Of a stretch of 64,000 nucleotides of DNA, positions 19,201 through 27,326 are shown one piece after another (the first letter of the stretch is position 1; the number at the start of each line of letters is the position of its first letter). Position numbers and translations under genes: made by a program. This DNA comes from Paenirhizobium selenitireducens ATCC BAA-1503 (GTDB taxonomy: Bacteria; Pseudomonadota; Alphaproteobacteria; Rhizobiales; Rhizobiaceae). The notes under the pieces were generated by a model that was not told where the DNA came from, made no database searches, and was given only the letters and a program-made list of their open reading frames with translations. The stretch is from contig NZ_JAEG01000002.1 in assembly GCF_000518785.1 (NCBI RefSeq), positions 1-64,000 on the forward strand, written 5' to 3'.

Positions 19201-20230
19201 TTCGGAAGCATACTGCCATCGGATAATCCGGCACGCGGTGCTTTGGATATATGATCAATTGACAGGCGGCCGCGTAAGTCTTTTCCAAGCGACACATTAC
19301 ACCGCTGGTTGCGCTAGCAATCCCGAACCTAATGAAGCAATTCGCACTCATCCATTGGGCGATATTGATTTCGCGTTCTACCTTCTCGCAGACGTCGACG
19401 AGCTCCTTTCCAACCCCACCGGTTTTCACCGGGAGTTCCGTCGTTATCTCAATCGCGGCCCCATCTTAAGTTACGAGATAAAACGCAATTTCAGCGAAGA
19501 CTGCCGCGCGATAGCCGAGCATGACACTTCAAATATCGTTTGGCGCATCCGTCGCCACGTCGCGCTTAACGATTTCATGACAAAGCACGTTCCTGGGTCA
19601 AACGACGAAGATCTGGCAAATCCAACGCGGGGATCAATCGAGCCTTTCGATCTAATTTCCGCGCCGGCAAGCTTGCTCATGGTCGCTGAAGACTACCTCA
19701 TTACTTTCATGTTCGCGGCTGTCATTGCTGGCAACATCGGCGCCGTAAGCCACGCAGCAACCGCGGGCCTGCAAACTCAGGAAATCGCCGGTCTACATCC
19801 CCTCCTAGAGCGCATGGCCGGGACAGTGACAATTGAAGCTAGAAGCGATCGGGAAGGTGCAGCAAGTACGATCCATCTTTTGGGGAAGGGTGCCGTCGTG
19901 GCGCCACTTGAAATCTGGTGGAGCGGCGCGTGGATGCTGATCCATCTTCGCAGCTCGAATTTGCGGCAGTGCTTGAACGAATCAGTCGTCAACTGGATTT
20001 TCGAAAGTTGGGAGCGGATCGTTCGGGATCAGCGTTTTCGATTGAAAGCACCAAGCATCAATGTCCCTCCAATCGAATCATGTTTGGCTCAAAACGACAG
20101 AACCCTTGGGGGAGCTACCCGATTGATTTTCGCCGCAGCGCCAGGCGCCGCGGCAAAAATAGCTCCTATCCGTGAAGTGCTGGTGGAGCTCTTAAATCAG
20201 TCTGACGGGGAAAAGATACCTTGCCCGTAA
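16205..20230 (+). CDS. Large STAND-type NTPase with Cap4/DUF4297-like N terminus (Avs-like)
   Basis: A 1341-residue multidomain protein. Residues ~24-95 resemble the Cap4/DUF4297 nuclease start: GYGYQLYASGLAWLRL, then LHLEVAEDYAIV. The usual QxK further on is replaced by LQSSY (80-84), so catalysis may be lost or use another site. The NTPase core has Walker A GAAGLGKS (313-320) and Walker B NLILDDLNE (365-373). Residues ~640-1300 look like helical TPR-type repeats (ADLYAAAAKIAFSWENR, EAGISAAELGEWANARTWF). Nuclease, STAND and repeat sensor is the plan of Avs antiphage proteins, which detect phage proteins; function here is inferred from architecture. It stands alone on its strand, convergent with the Gabija-like pair. 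Confidence 0.65.
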   Translation: MTAFESGPRLTEPIGDAKTQAIAALRGYGYQLYASGLAWLRLSDHEVLHLEVAEDYAIVTADALRGTQVRDTAGSGSITLQSSYVRKALDSFVDLVNRNPNRVVFFHYLTTSEIGAERTKDQRVGSEPSLHYWRRAAAGADVAPLRKLLLSLELEAETLSYIAGLDDDALRGDFLARIHWECGAPDILGVRSDLEAGMIEYVASARRLSSSVGRALVPAIVEHVLGTATHIEHRSLRRADLLSLIDAAALVSVPLEQLTSGLQNQMATGGFSKSNVLTDVHDVPLPSLVTSRPKLVNVLNATRRAKGLVFACGAAGLGKSFAAKLLAGKDDINWGIVYFRDLTANETAARLSLLIGELASRPAKNLILDDLNEANAPIVRDLLTRVIALARRRDVTIVFTSYVAPPASVLHRLGCDVSAVVEIPYFDETEVAELVELAGGDPKYAGPVFRVASRGHPQLTIAAVMYLSSVGWSRKAISEILTEQVFEEIDAERDAVRSRLLSAMPPEAQHLLFRASVIHGSFDRDLGVALGAILPVVAFPGLVLDRLIGPWIEVIGQDRFRISPLLSGTAEKVFSVPDQKAIHSFIATSLLERDSISVLDSGMLMHHALGSADPSLIFAFATSVITCGVETLDLLAPFIADIAQFSLNFPISPGEPTLSVMMRLAQLLALLPYGSAAEAQACFAVLEQERGEVDENGNFERTMLTKVLLHPRAGELFPNWIDLLVRLDDLTNLAGRLEGMRQIVQSKTGIDPHVCGILLACQMQNIRRVADFHQLMIQLDREPAERRDRFLSSYQPGRGDISILVNYGWMKEGRDPEFDWSAAADLYAAAAKIAFSWENRMLATRCAIAQAICYDENGRDPDLAISCLEDADRRFGFDIAIVRAKAKVLWRRKDHAAALPLLSAAADQGGQDQIERAYIAREAGISAAELGEWANARTWFERARTAAAGIDLPVVKAMAIGLIADSAHAAYQAGEPNIAVSKLKDALQQVQQLDADGSLSEAYCHRIIRHAVLWIYDQLTGGRVSLFQATHYTAGCASNPEPNEAIRTHPLGDIDFAFYLLADVDELLSNPTGFHREFRRYLNRGPILSYEIKRNFSEDCRAIAEHDTSNIVWRIRRHVALNDFMTKHVPGSNDEDLANPTRGSIEPFDLISAPASLLMVAEDYLITFMFAAVIAGNIGAVSHAATAGLQTQEIAGLHPLLERMAGTVTIEARSDREGAASTIHLLGKGAVVAPLEIWWSGAWMLIHLRSSNLRQCLNESVVNWIFESWERIVRDQRFRLKAPSINVPPIESCLAQNDRTLGGATRLIFAAAPGAAAKIAPIREVLVELLNQSDGEKIPCP

Positions 20231-20422
20231 AGTCGCAACAACCCGTGGCCGCTTCGGCAACTCCAAGCGCTTTCGCACGCGAGAAAGGATAATCATCTAT
20301 AACGGAAACTCGGGTCGTAACATCTTTTAGGTTGACGCCTTCTGGGCGTCCGAGAGCTTCGATGCCTTCATGCTTCCGCTCCTTTTCCCAGCCGGGATCA
20401 GAGCATTTTGATCGAGAGACCT

Positions 20423-22339
20423 TCACAGCCGCTCAAGTTCATCGGCGCTGAACCACCCTTGTTTGACCACCGCAGCAGCAAGCGTGTCGGGGCTCTCTGT
20501 ATAGGCAACGAGGGCCAAGCTCTTCTCGGCGCGCGTACAAGTGACGTAGAGAAGTCGTCTGGTTCGGTCGATGCCTGTATCGGCGCCCTCGGCGGCATTC
20601 TTACGGTCTTGGTCTGAGAGTGGTTTGGCACCGAACAGTTTTTCGTATGAGAATAGGAAGCCTCTCGCTTCGCTATCGTCGAGGATGACTAGCACGCGGT
20701 CGAACTGAAGCCCTTTGACGCCCTGGTGTGTGCCAAATGGACCACGATTGCTGATGTACTCGGCGTATGGCGCGATCTGATCATAAGGCGTCTCAAGGAA
20801 GGCCCGCCATGCCTGCAAACTAGAAGGGGATGCCTCGGCTTCCCCCTCGGTCTCATTATCCTCGGGATTTTGAACAGTCGTTTCAGGCGCAACTGGCACT
20901 GGTTCAGCCTCGATAAACGGACGCAACGCTGCCGGGATTTCGAACAATCGATGTTCCGCGACACACTCGAGAATATCGAGAAGCCGTGTCGAAGGGTTCT
21001 CCGCACCTAGTGCTAGAAGCGCCCCAACTGCTGCGCGGGCAGGCAGGAGTGGATCGTCCGGGGTCGAGCTATTGGCCAGCACCGACCGTTTTAAAAGGGG
21101 GGAGTTCTTGCGGAGATGAGCCATGACGGCGAACTCGTCGCCGGCGGTCGATGCCGCAAGCAGAGGTGCGACGCGCTCGGTGAAAAGACGCAGTCCTGCG
21201 AGTTCGCCGGTCCTTAGACCCGTCGAGAGCCGGGAATCCTTGTCTAGGGCCTGGAACATCGGCACGAAGCCACGACGCGCCGCCGCCATATGATGTTCTA
21301 ATGTGAGTGTCTTGACGGTGCCATCCTTTTTCCAACCGGCATCACCACAGAGCTCTGCCATGCGCTCGCGCGCCTTTCGTTCCTTGTTCGGTTTGTCGGT
21401 TGCATCTGCCGCAACAATAAAGAGCCTAACGGTGCCAACAATGCTGTCGTTCCGCGCTAGTTGGATTTGGTTATCTACGGCGGACCTCAGCGAATTGCCT
21501 AATTGCACGACACGTTGGGGAGACCGGTGATTCATGCGCTTTAAAGGCCTAGCCCAATCTGGAGGAATGTTCCGTCCGAGATCCGGGAGACCGTCAGCGT
21601 AGATCCGCTGCATCGTGTCTCCAAAGAGACCGAGTGCGAACTTGCCCTTGTTTGCAGCCGCCAAAGCGAAGAAAGCGTCGATGAGTATTTTGTTGGTGTC
21701 TTGGCTTTCATCGATCAGCAAAAATGGAAACTTATTCACAAGCACGGCCTGCATTGCCGGCTTTTCCAGGATGAACGCCGCCGTAATTTTTAAAACCTCG
21801 GAATGGGAGAGTGAATCCGCTCCGAAGTTATCGCCGTTGGGACTGTAGGTGAAACGCCGAGGGATGCTAAGCCATTCGAGCCGCTTGATCGTCGCGGCGA
21901 TTGCTCGTTCGCGGTCGTCCGAAGCCTTGCCAGCGCGCCCTTTGGACTGCTTTTGGCGTAAGTCGGCAAGATCGTTGGGAAGCGTTGCCAGCAGCCAAGC
22001 CTGAATATCGGTGTAGTAAGTGCCAATATGCGACCAGCAAAAGCTATGTATGGTTGATATCGGGAACAGGGTGTCTTGGCCAACGCGTGCAGCGATCTCA
22101 TCGGCTGCCGCATTGGTATATGTGATAACGGCGACCTTTTTCCCGGCTTGCCGAAACTCGACCCCATGTTTATCGCGGAAGCCGTGGAGCGCCTCCTTGA
22201 GCGAGCGCGTCTTACCTGAACCGGCTCCTGCATAGAGAAAGAAACTTTTCGGATCGTTTGGGTTCAAACATGCGCTGATCGCGAGATCGGCGTCGCGGTC
22301 GGTATCAGGCGCACCCAGTTCGATGGCGAGGGGACTCAT
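20423..22339 (-). CDS. Gabija-like UvrD/Rep family helicase (GajB-type)
   Basis: 638 residues, superfamily 1A helicase motifs in order: Walker A GAGSGKT (38-44), motif Ia AVITYTNAAADEIAARV (70-86), motif II LLIDESQD (207-214), motif III LGLFGDTMQRIYADG, motif IV-like NHRSPQRVVQLGNSLR, motif V GVKGLQFDRVLVILDD and motif VI RLLYVTCTRAEKSLALV. It overlaps the upstream OLD-family gene by four bases (ATGA), the GajA-GajB arrangement. It is longer than the roughly 490-residue GajB prototype, with an insertion in the middle. In Gabija, the nuclease and helicase form a complex that degrades phage DNA; that role is inferred here. Confidence 0.75.
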   Translation of the reverse strand: MSPLAIELGAPDTDRDADLAISACLNPNDPKSFFLYAGAGSGKTRSLKEALHGFRDKHGVEFRQAGKKVAVITYTNAAADEIAARVGQDTLFPISTIHSFCWSHIGTYYTDIQAWLLATLPNDLADLRQKQSKGRAGKASDDRERAIAATIKRLEWLSIPRRFTYSPNGDNFGADSLSHSEVLKITAAFILEKPAMQAVLVNKFPFLLIDESQDTNKILIDAFFALAAANKGKFALGLFGDTMQRIYADGLPDLGRNIPPDWARPLKRMNHRSPQRVVQLGNSLRSAVDNQIQLARNDSIVGTVRLFIVAADATDKPNKERKARERMAELCGDAGWKKDGTVKTLTLEHHMAAARRGFVPMFQALDKDSRLSTGLRTGELAGLRLFTERVAPLLAASTAGDEFAVMAHLRKNSPLLKRSVLANSSTPDDPLLPARAAVGALLALGAENPSTRLLDILECVAEHRLFEIPAALRPFIEAEPVPVAPETTVQNPEDNETEGEAEASPSSLQAWRAFLETPYDQIAPYAEYISNRGPFGTHQGVKGLQFDRVLVILDDSEARGFLFSYEKLFGAKPLSDQDRKNAAEGADTGIDRTRRLLYVTCTRAEKSLALVAYTESPDTLAAAVVKQGWFSADELERL

Positions 22340-24627
22340 GTGGTGGCTCCCTTCGGTTCACTCGCCGCGATATCTTTTCCGACAGCGCGCTCAAACCATT
22401 CCAGACCTCGCCGAATATACTGGGGTGGCTTGAGCGCCGTGGGGTCGTTCAACATCAAGCAGTCGAGGGCGAAAGCCGCCTTCTCAGCTGTTTTCAGTAG
22501 CTCGAAAAGTTCATCTTCAAGCTCCTCGCCATTGGGGTTATCATTCACGATAGCTTTAATCTTGGCGCTGGTCGTCGATCCTTCAACATCTGCGACGACA
22601 GTCAGGTTTTCAAGGATAAGCGCGTCCTCAAAGGTCCGAGGAATGACTTCCTGAGTTTTACCGTCAGGAGCTGAAACGCTGACGGGCTTCTGATAGGCAA
22701 CATATAGCTCGTAGCCGTCCGAACCGGAAGATTGATGATCAGCAGGATCGAGCGCGATCAGTTCATCGATCAGAACTTTTGACGGATGCCACTCCTTGAG
22801 TACCTGGTTTGCGGATTTCTGTTCAGCCCCGCGCTTTGGTTTCGCCGCTTTCCATCGAATGGCTTCGCCTCCGCCCTTGACCGGGACCTTGATCGCGACG
22901 GTGGCGTCAAGGTCGGCGATGATCAGGGTCGCAAGGCCCAACTCATCGACGAGTTCACGAAAACTATGAGCATGACTGCCACCAAGCTCAAGCAGCGTCA
23001 CGTAACGACGCGAAAGGTCAGGAAAGTGATGGCGTATAAAATGGGGAACGAGAATGCGCTCGGCCTGCCCCTCAACGAAGATGATGCCGTCGGCGAAGAA
23101 GAGATCGCAATGCGTAGCCTTGAGGTAACGCCGAACGAAACGCCTCGTCTCGTCGCCTTCGCCGAAAATGTACGACAAATTCGCAACGGTGGTGGTGGGC
23201 GTATCGCCCATTGAGGGTGCCGGTCGTCGCCGAAAATAACGCAGGTTGGCGAAGTCAGCCTCGTGCGCAACGTGGCTCGAATGAGTGCTGACAACCAACT
23301 GCGTACAGTGAGTGGTCTTATCGCCAAGCTGATCGTGCTTGCGAAGGAGATTGTAGGCCTTGTTGATGAAAACCTGTTGCACCTGCGCATGAAGGTGAGC
23401 CTCAGGTTCCTCAACGAGCACCAGGTGCAAAGGCTGAATTTGCTCCTGTATGCCGCCCTCGCTATCCAAGGATGCCTTACCGACGCGCATCCACTCGTCG
23501 CGATAGCCCATGAGCATGAAAACCATGGCGATCAGGTTCTGATAACCCAGCCCCGAGTAGTCTTCAGGCAGCTTCAGTGCCTTGGTGCCGTCTCCGCTGG
23601 GGTCTGCGACTTGATATTGCACGGCCGAGCCGTGCTTCAGCCCATCCATGGCTTGCAAAAGAGTAGAGATCTTAAGTTTAGGATTCGCCATTCCGGGATA
23701 GCCAAGGTCTTCAAGCTCTTCGAAGGCGGCAGCAAACCCGACTTCCAGTCGCTTATCGAAATTGCGCTCGGCCGTTTGAATCGCGCCAAGGGCTTCGTAG
23801 TCTTGCTCTGATGGCGTTTTTGCCGGGTCAAGGTGGCGATCATAGTAGGAGCGCAACTGGTCGGAAAGTCGGCGCTTAAAGCGGCGAGTGCTGGATTCCG
23901 AACCCTCGTCGCCGCTCTGACTTTTTTCATGGGAATCCGCAAAGTCTCGCTGCGCGGCAATTTCGTCAATCTTGATGAGGTTTTTGAACGGTGCCTTATC
24001 GAGCGGCAAAGCGGTGGTGGGCAGAATCTGGGGTGCTGCCAGTCCTTTCGCCGGAGCGACGACCGCGGAGGGGTCGAGCGCGAATGCCTCGATTCCGATA
24101 TGAGCACGAAGGCGGCGTTCCAGAAAATCGGTCAGGCTCTTCGGCCAGATCTGGATTTTAACCACTTCGCCGCCAGGGCCCTTCGTGACAGCGGCCTGAG
24201 CGGCGCTGCGCTGGAGCAGGTATTCGGCCTTGAGGCTGTCGATATCCTCAATGTGATATTTCAGCCTCACGCCAAGGAGGCCTCCACTCCAATCAAGCGT
24301 TGGAAGGACATGGACGACGTGCTGGATCTCCGAAAGGGGAACGTCTAGCCAGACATCTAGAGCAGGGAGGAGGTCATCGAGATTGATATCGGTTTCCGCT
24401 TCGGCTTCCCAAGCCTCTCCCAGCGCATCGATCTTGGTCCAGTTCGCGATCGTGATGTCTCGCAACGCGAGCCGGGTCGGAGACAGGAGGAAATATCGTA
24501 GGGCAACCATGGCGGAAGTCTTTCCGCTGTTATTGGCCCCTACGAAGATCGTGGTCTTCTTGTCGAAATCAATGTGGGTCGACTTCAGTTTCCGAAAATT
24601 AGAGACCTCAACAAACTTGATTCTCAT
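22336..24627 (-). CDS. Gabija-like OLD-family ATPase-TOPRIM nuclease (GajA-type)
   Basis: 763 residues. The N-terminal ABC ATPase half has Walker A GANNSGKT (30-37), Walker B LVLVEEPEAHLH (402-413) and VVSTHSSH (445-452). A C-terminal TOPRIM nuclease domain follows with VEGQAE (E519) and ADLDAT (D572, D574), the metal ligands expected in OLD enzymes. It is followed by a UvrD-like helicase gene with a four-base overlap. This is the GajA architecture, but the prototype is about 580 residues; extra sequence lies between residues ~130 and 330 and at the C terminus. It could be a Gabija variant or a class 2 OLD nuclease-helicase pair. Confidence 0.8.
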   Translation of the reverse strand: MRIKFVEVSNFRKLKSTHIDFDKKTTIFVGANNSGKTSAMVALRYFLLSPTRLALRDITIANWTKIDALGEAWEAEAETDINLDDLLPALDVWLDVPLSEIQHVVHVLPTLDWSGGLLGVRLKYHIEDIDSLKAEYLLQRSAAQAAVTKGPGGEVVKIQIWPKSLTDFLERRLRAHIGIEAFALDPSAVVAPAKGLAAPQILPTTALPLDKAPFKNLIKIDEIAAQRDFADSHEKSQSGDEGSESSTRRFKRRLSDQLRSYYDRHLDPAKTPSEQDYEALGAIQTAERNFDKRLEVGFAAAFEELEDLGYPGMANPKLKISTLLQAMDGLKHGSAVQYQVADPSGDGTKALKLPEDYSGLGYQNLIAMVFMLMGYRDEWMRVGKASLDSEGGIQEQIQPLHLVLVEEPEAHLHAQVQQVFINKAYNLLRKHDQLGDKTTHCTQLVVSTHSSHVAHEADFANLRYFRRRPAPSMGDTPTTTVANLSYIFGEGDETRRFVRRYLKATHCDLFFADGIIFVEGQAERILVPHFIRHHFPDLSRRYVTLLELGGSHAHSFRELVDELGLATLIIADLDATVAIKVPVKGGGEAIRWKAAKPKRGAEQKSANQVLKEWHPSKVLIDELIALDPADHQSSGSDGYELYVAYQKPVSVSAPDGKTQEVIPRTFEDALILENLTVVADVEGSTTSAKIKAIVNDNPNGEELEDELFELLKTAEKAAFALDCLMLNDPTALKPPQYIRRGLEWFERAVGKDIAASEPKGATT

Positions 24628-24851
24628 ACATAACTCCCCCTCGAGTGTCGAAGATAGTCTATTGGGAGTCTTTGACCCTGTCTCGCGTAGAAGTGACGTG
24701 TTGCACCGCTAGGTTGCCATTCTGCCAGTGTTAATTTGGCGATTGCCAACTCGTTGGCATTCACGTCCTCGCGTCTCCGCGTTGAGATGAACGAATTTAC
24801 TGGCGTATGATCCTAGACAGTATGCTTCGTTCGATAGTCGAGTTGGATAGT

Positions 24852-25975
24852 TCAGATTACCTCCCAAGCCCGAAACCTCCCCCTCCCGGTCATCTCCCTC
24901 AGGCCGAGCTCCAAAACAATCCGCCGCGCCGCCTGCGGCGTCACATCGAGCGTCTTAGCCACCATCCCGGCCGACACCAATGGTTTTGCCAAGACCAACT
25001 CCGGCAGCCTTGAAGATGTCCGGCATCCGCCCAGCTTTCGCTCGAACATCGTGCGCGCCAACGCCAACCGGTCATGCTCCTTCAGGCCGAGCTCGGCGGC
25101 CGCGATCAGGCCGTGAGCAATGGCGAGCAATCGGGTCTCCCGATGACGATGCCTGCGCCAATCGACGGGAATTGTTTTCAGGCCGGGATTGATGGCGGCG
25201 AGATGGTCACCGGTGGTGACCCTGGCCTAGCGCAGGATGGATGCGGAAAACAGCCGGCCAAGCCAGGGCGCGTGCTGAAGGACGGGAAGTTCGTTCCAGG
25301 CATCGAGGACGACGATGGCCTGCAGCACAGCCGGCAAGTTCTCGGCGTGCCGCTGCACGCTCTGCCATTCGTCAAGCCGCGCATCCTCGTCCCAGTCGAG
25401 ATCACACACCAGCGGATCTTTTTCCGCCGCGTCGGAGCGACCGGGCCGTGTTACGTTCTTGATCGCGGCCTCCGATCGCGCGAGCACCGCATCAATGGCG
25501 GCATAGTCGGCGCCAGGAAGGTTTTCGATGGCGTCGACATCCTCCCCTTCCGGATCGGTCGGGATCGCACGTCTGGTGGAGCCAAGCACCTCTGCGGAGT
25601 CTGCGCTGACCGCCGTTAGATCTGACGCCTGCCTCAGCGCACGAACCCGTCGGTCGACAACGCCCAGCCCGGCAACTGCGCAGCGATGCGCCGGCGGGTG
25701 CGTAAGACGTCGCGGGCAATTGTCAGTTCGTGGGTGGGCGTGCGGATATCGCGGGTAGCGTCGTGGAGGACGAGGTCTTCGAGATAGACCAGTTCGCGGT
25801 CGATCCACAGCGAGGCGCAAGCGTCTGTGAAATGGGACCGATCGATCCATCCTTGGTCGACCGGCGAACGGGCGATGCTCTCGTCGAGCCGGGTGAGAGC
25901 GACACCGGCGTCGAAAGCCGACCGCATATAGGTTGCTATGCTGATTTTCGCGAAATCACAAGCCATTGAATTCAT
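24852..25975 (-). pseudogene. Decayed rhizobial plasmid gene (DUF1612/HTH, RHE_PE00001-like)
   Basis: One protein is spread over broken frames. It starts with [20 protein letters not shown], continues to about 25634, shifts frame into [16 protein letters not shown], hits an in-frame TAG at 25227-25229, and resumes in the same frame with ARVTTGDHLAAINPGLKTI to a C-terminal helix-turn-helix (LVSAGMVAKTLDVTPQAARR) ending at 24852. This matches the DUF1612 plus HTH_13 proteins typical of rhizobial plasmids, from memory of that family. At least one frameshift and one nonsense codon make it inactive. It indicates plasmid-derived DNA at this end of the island. Confidence 0.75.
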
Positions 25976-26669
25976 TGTACATCATTCCTTACGGAACATA
26001 TATCTAAATATTGCAGTTCCTCACATGGTATGGTTACGGGTTAATCCTATAACCATCTATAAATACCCCTTATAGACTTTCAAACACCTGCGCTCCAAAA
26101 CGCCTCATATCCTGGAGCTTTATTAATCTCAGTTATTTAGTATCTAGTCGACGTCGGATTCACAGGATCCGCACTCGACTATTTAACTACACCAAATACG
26201 GACAATATTTCGGAATACTGCACTCACAACATCGCCCCGGCTCCGATCTCCAACTCGCAATCGCAGCTCAGAGTCCTGGGCTCGATCCTGGTGCTGACCG
26301 GCAGAATCGAAGCCGTCGGCGGAAAGCGACACTCCAAAAGACGATCACGGGCTTTTGGCCCGCCTGTGCACGGCAAACAGGTCTAGCTCCTCTACCAGGA
26401 CGGTAGTTGCCGCCGGCCTATTGGAGGCGTCCGACCCTTTCAAGGAACGTGGCATATGTGCTTGAGCCTGCCGACTGTCCGGTGGGAGTGGGGGTACAGT
26501 CAACAAAGACTGGGGCGTCTCGATCAGCCCGGTTCGAGTCGCAAATCTGCGAGTTAGCACGACCCTATTTTTGTGATCTTCTTTCGAGCTCGCATGCTTC
26601 TCGCCTTCGCTTTCATTGCTCTTTGCTCAACGCGTCGTGCTGTAGCAAACTTGAACAAAGGAGTGTCAC
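25976..26669. other. AT-rich non-coding stretch near the island end
   Basis: 694 bases without a supported gene. The first ~240 bases are markedly AT-rich compared with everything nearby (for example acatatatctaaatattgca), then composition returns to about normal. There is no recognisable replication, partition or transposase gene. It lies between a decayed plasmid gene and an excisionase-like gene, so an attachment site, origin or decayed junction is possible but not shown. Confidence 0.4.
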
Positions 26670-26900
26670 GTGGACAGCTTTAAGTACCTCACCGCTGAAG
26701 AAGTTTCCGATCGGTATCGCGGCAGCATCTCCGTCGGAACACTGAGAAACTGGCGCGCATTGCGCATCGGCCCCAACTTCGTCAAGATCGGCAAGGCGGT
26801 TCTGTATCCGCTCTACGAACTTGAAGCTTGGGATCAGAAGAACAAGGTCAAATGCCGTGATGCGAAAAGCTCCCGTATGCCGATTGATGATCGGCCGTGA
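26670..26900 (+). CDS. AlpA/excisionase-like DNA-binding protein
   Basis: 76 residues from a GTG start with AGGAG seven bases upstream. The sequence YLTAEEVSDRYRGSISVGTL, then RNWRALRIGPNFVKIGKAVLYPLYELEAW, is the winged-helix HTH_17 fold (MerR/AlpA/Xis type), with the usual fixed spacing to YP..ELEAW. Such proteins act as excisionases or activators of integrase genes in integrative elements. Its place, about 100 bases from a radC fragment at the edge of the accessory region, fits a recombination-directionality role. No integrase gene is in the window. Confidence 0.7.
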   Translation: MDSFKYLTAEEVSDRYRGSISVGTLRNWRALRIGPNFVKIGKAVLYPLYELEAWDQKNKVKCRDAKSSRMPIDDRP

Positions 26901-26999
26901 AGTTCGCAAACGCTGCGGATCTGCTGCCCCGGCTGCAGATCCCAGCCATCGGCGTCACCGCCAATAGTTATTTCATTACAACGCGTTACGAGAACTCCG

Positions 27000-27167
27000 C
27001 TGCTCGTCCATAACCATCCGTCGGGGGACCCCACCCCGTCGCGCGCCGACATCGACATGACCAAGATGATCGTCGACACGGCAAAGCCGCTCGGCATCGC
27101 GGTTCACGACCACATCATCATCGGCCGCGACGGCCATGCGAGCCTCAGAGGACTGCGGCTGATCTGA
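27000..27167 (+). pseudogene. radC: radC, 3'-terminal fragment
   Basis: The frame reads [20 protein letters not shown], then [20 protein letters not shown] and ends ASLRGLRLI with TGA. This is the C-terminal JAB/MPN part of RadC, including the HNHPSGD metal motif. There is no start codon or upstream part: the preceding ~100 bases are unrelated. The fragment looks like the 3' remainder of a radC gene cut by island insertion, or a piece left by recombination; an intact radC would be expected beyond the left edge if the element targets this gene. sthA begins 160 bp further on. Confidence 0.8.
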
Positions 27168-27326
27168 AGTCGGCCCGTGCTTTGCGGTCTTCGGCGCCCG
27201 CAGCCCTCTCTCTTGCCGCAATGCGAAAACCGATAACGAAACGGTTAGGATGGCCTGCTATCGTGCCGCCCGGGGCAGATCGCGCGGGGCGACCAGACTT
27301 GCGTCCGACATTCGGGGATACCAGGC

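Noticed and set aside
25976..26669. Plasmid replication origin in the AT-rich spacer
   Set aside because: No replication genes, iterons or partition sites could be recognised; only composition hints at it.
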